DNA from: BOG-1184 sp964651515
GTDB lineage: Bacteria > Fibrobacterota > Chitinivibrionia > Chitinivibrionales > Chitinispirillaceae
NCBI GenBank assembly: GCA_964651515.1
Contig: CAZYYB010000009.1
Coordinates: 1 to 54,023, forward strand
Length of the DNA: 54,023 nt
Direction of reading: 5' to 3'
The position numbers and the translations under genes were made by a program. Positions 53,666-54,023 of this stretch are shown piece by piece. Every line of letters starts with the position of its first letter. The stretch's first letter is position 1. Below the pieces are notes generated by a model. It did no database searches. It had not been told where the DNA came from and saw only the letters and a list, made by a program, of their open reading frames with translations.

Positions 53666-54023
53666 GGTTCGGAAAAAAATAATTAAAAAATAAAAAATTA
53701 GATTTATCATTTGAATCAATGAGTTAAGTATGAATTTCGTGCAAATTTCGTGCAATTAGAGGGGTTTTCGTGATCGATATCGCCACTTTTACCCCCAATT
53801 AATGATCAAAAACGTGCATTTCGTGATGGTTTTGAAAACAAAAGGATGAAGTTATAAAATGGGAAGCGGGGTGTCTTTTTTCATGTGTTTTCTACCTAAT
53901 GGTGGCGTTGCGGAGGTCCGCAGGAGAGGGTGGACCCCAGGACGCGCGTTTCGCGCGGCCGGGGGCCAGGGGCTGGTGCAATTTAAAATCTTACTATCCC
54001 GTCCATTTTGATATTATGAGAGC

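Overview
The window looks like the chromosome of an anaerobic, Gram-negative bacterium, possibly of the Fibrobacterota or a relative. The pointers are a TIGR02147-family protein (a family first defined in Fibrobacter succinogenes) upstream of a surface lipoprotein, a TonB-dependent receptor (so an outer membrane), secreted glycan-active enzymes with type IX secretion-like C-terminal tails, and the NifI1/NifI2 PII pair typical of anaerobic diazotrophs and archaea. The taxonomic call is an inference; no rRNA or tRNA gene was found.

Region 1 (1-17.2 kb) is a compact alternative-nitrogenase locus. On the plus strand are nifV (homocitrate synthase) and an overlapping VnfA/NifA-type sigma-54 activator. 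On the minus strand runs the operon vnfH-nifI1-nifI2-vnfD-vnfG-vnfK-(ZIP metal transporter)-E-like-N-like-anfO. Divergent from vnfH is a TonB-dependent outer-membrane receptor, then nifB with a GNAT acetyltransferase 4 bases behind it. The catalytic subunit reads as vanadium-type: it has a TGGPRL loop at residues 335-340, the length of VnfD, and a short VnfG-like delta subunit. The reductase and the accessory protein AnfO look Anf-like, so the set is a mosaic. Near-consensus sigma-54 -24/-12 elements precede nifV, vnfH, the TonB receptor and nifB. Two inverted repeats GTTC-N6-GAAC, 30 bp apart, lie between the divergent vnfH and receptor promoters. Together the genes could supply homocitrate (NifV), the Fe-S-C core (NifB), a scaffold (E/N), the enzyme (DGK), its reductase (H), control (VnfA, NifI1/I2) and possibly metal uptake (TonB receptor, ZIP).

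Region 2 (17.1-23.8 kb) holds a GCS2 ligase and an RLAN/RimK-like ATP-grasp ligase, translationally coupled and convergent with the nifB-GNAT pair; clpB preceded by a full-consensus sigma-54 promoter; and a HEPN/MNT pair.

Region 3 (23.8-40 kb) is mostly a co-directional minus-strand block of core genes: rsgA, a GT9-like protein, a Tat-exported superoxide dismutase, spoT/relA, a DUF4388 protein, prs, an RluA-family synthase, a receptor-like Ser/Thr kinase, a five-repeat S1 protein and galE. larC and a two-domain PPK2 are beside it.

Region 4 (40-54 kb) is accessory: a small outer-membrane-type protein, a possible methylase fragment, an orphan phage terminase, a 1-kb gap without genes, the TIGR02147 regulator with a LamG lipoprotein, two GH29-type fucosidases, a membrane-anchored DUF362 protein, and an AT-rich tail with small repeats. 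No CRISPR array, rRNA, tRNA or complete insertion sequence was seen.
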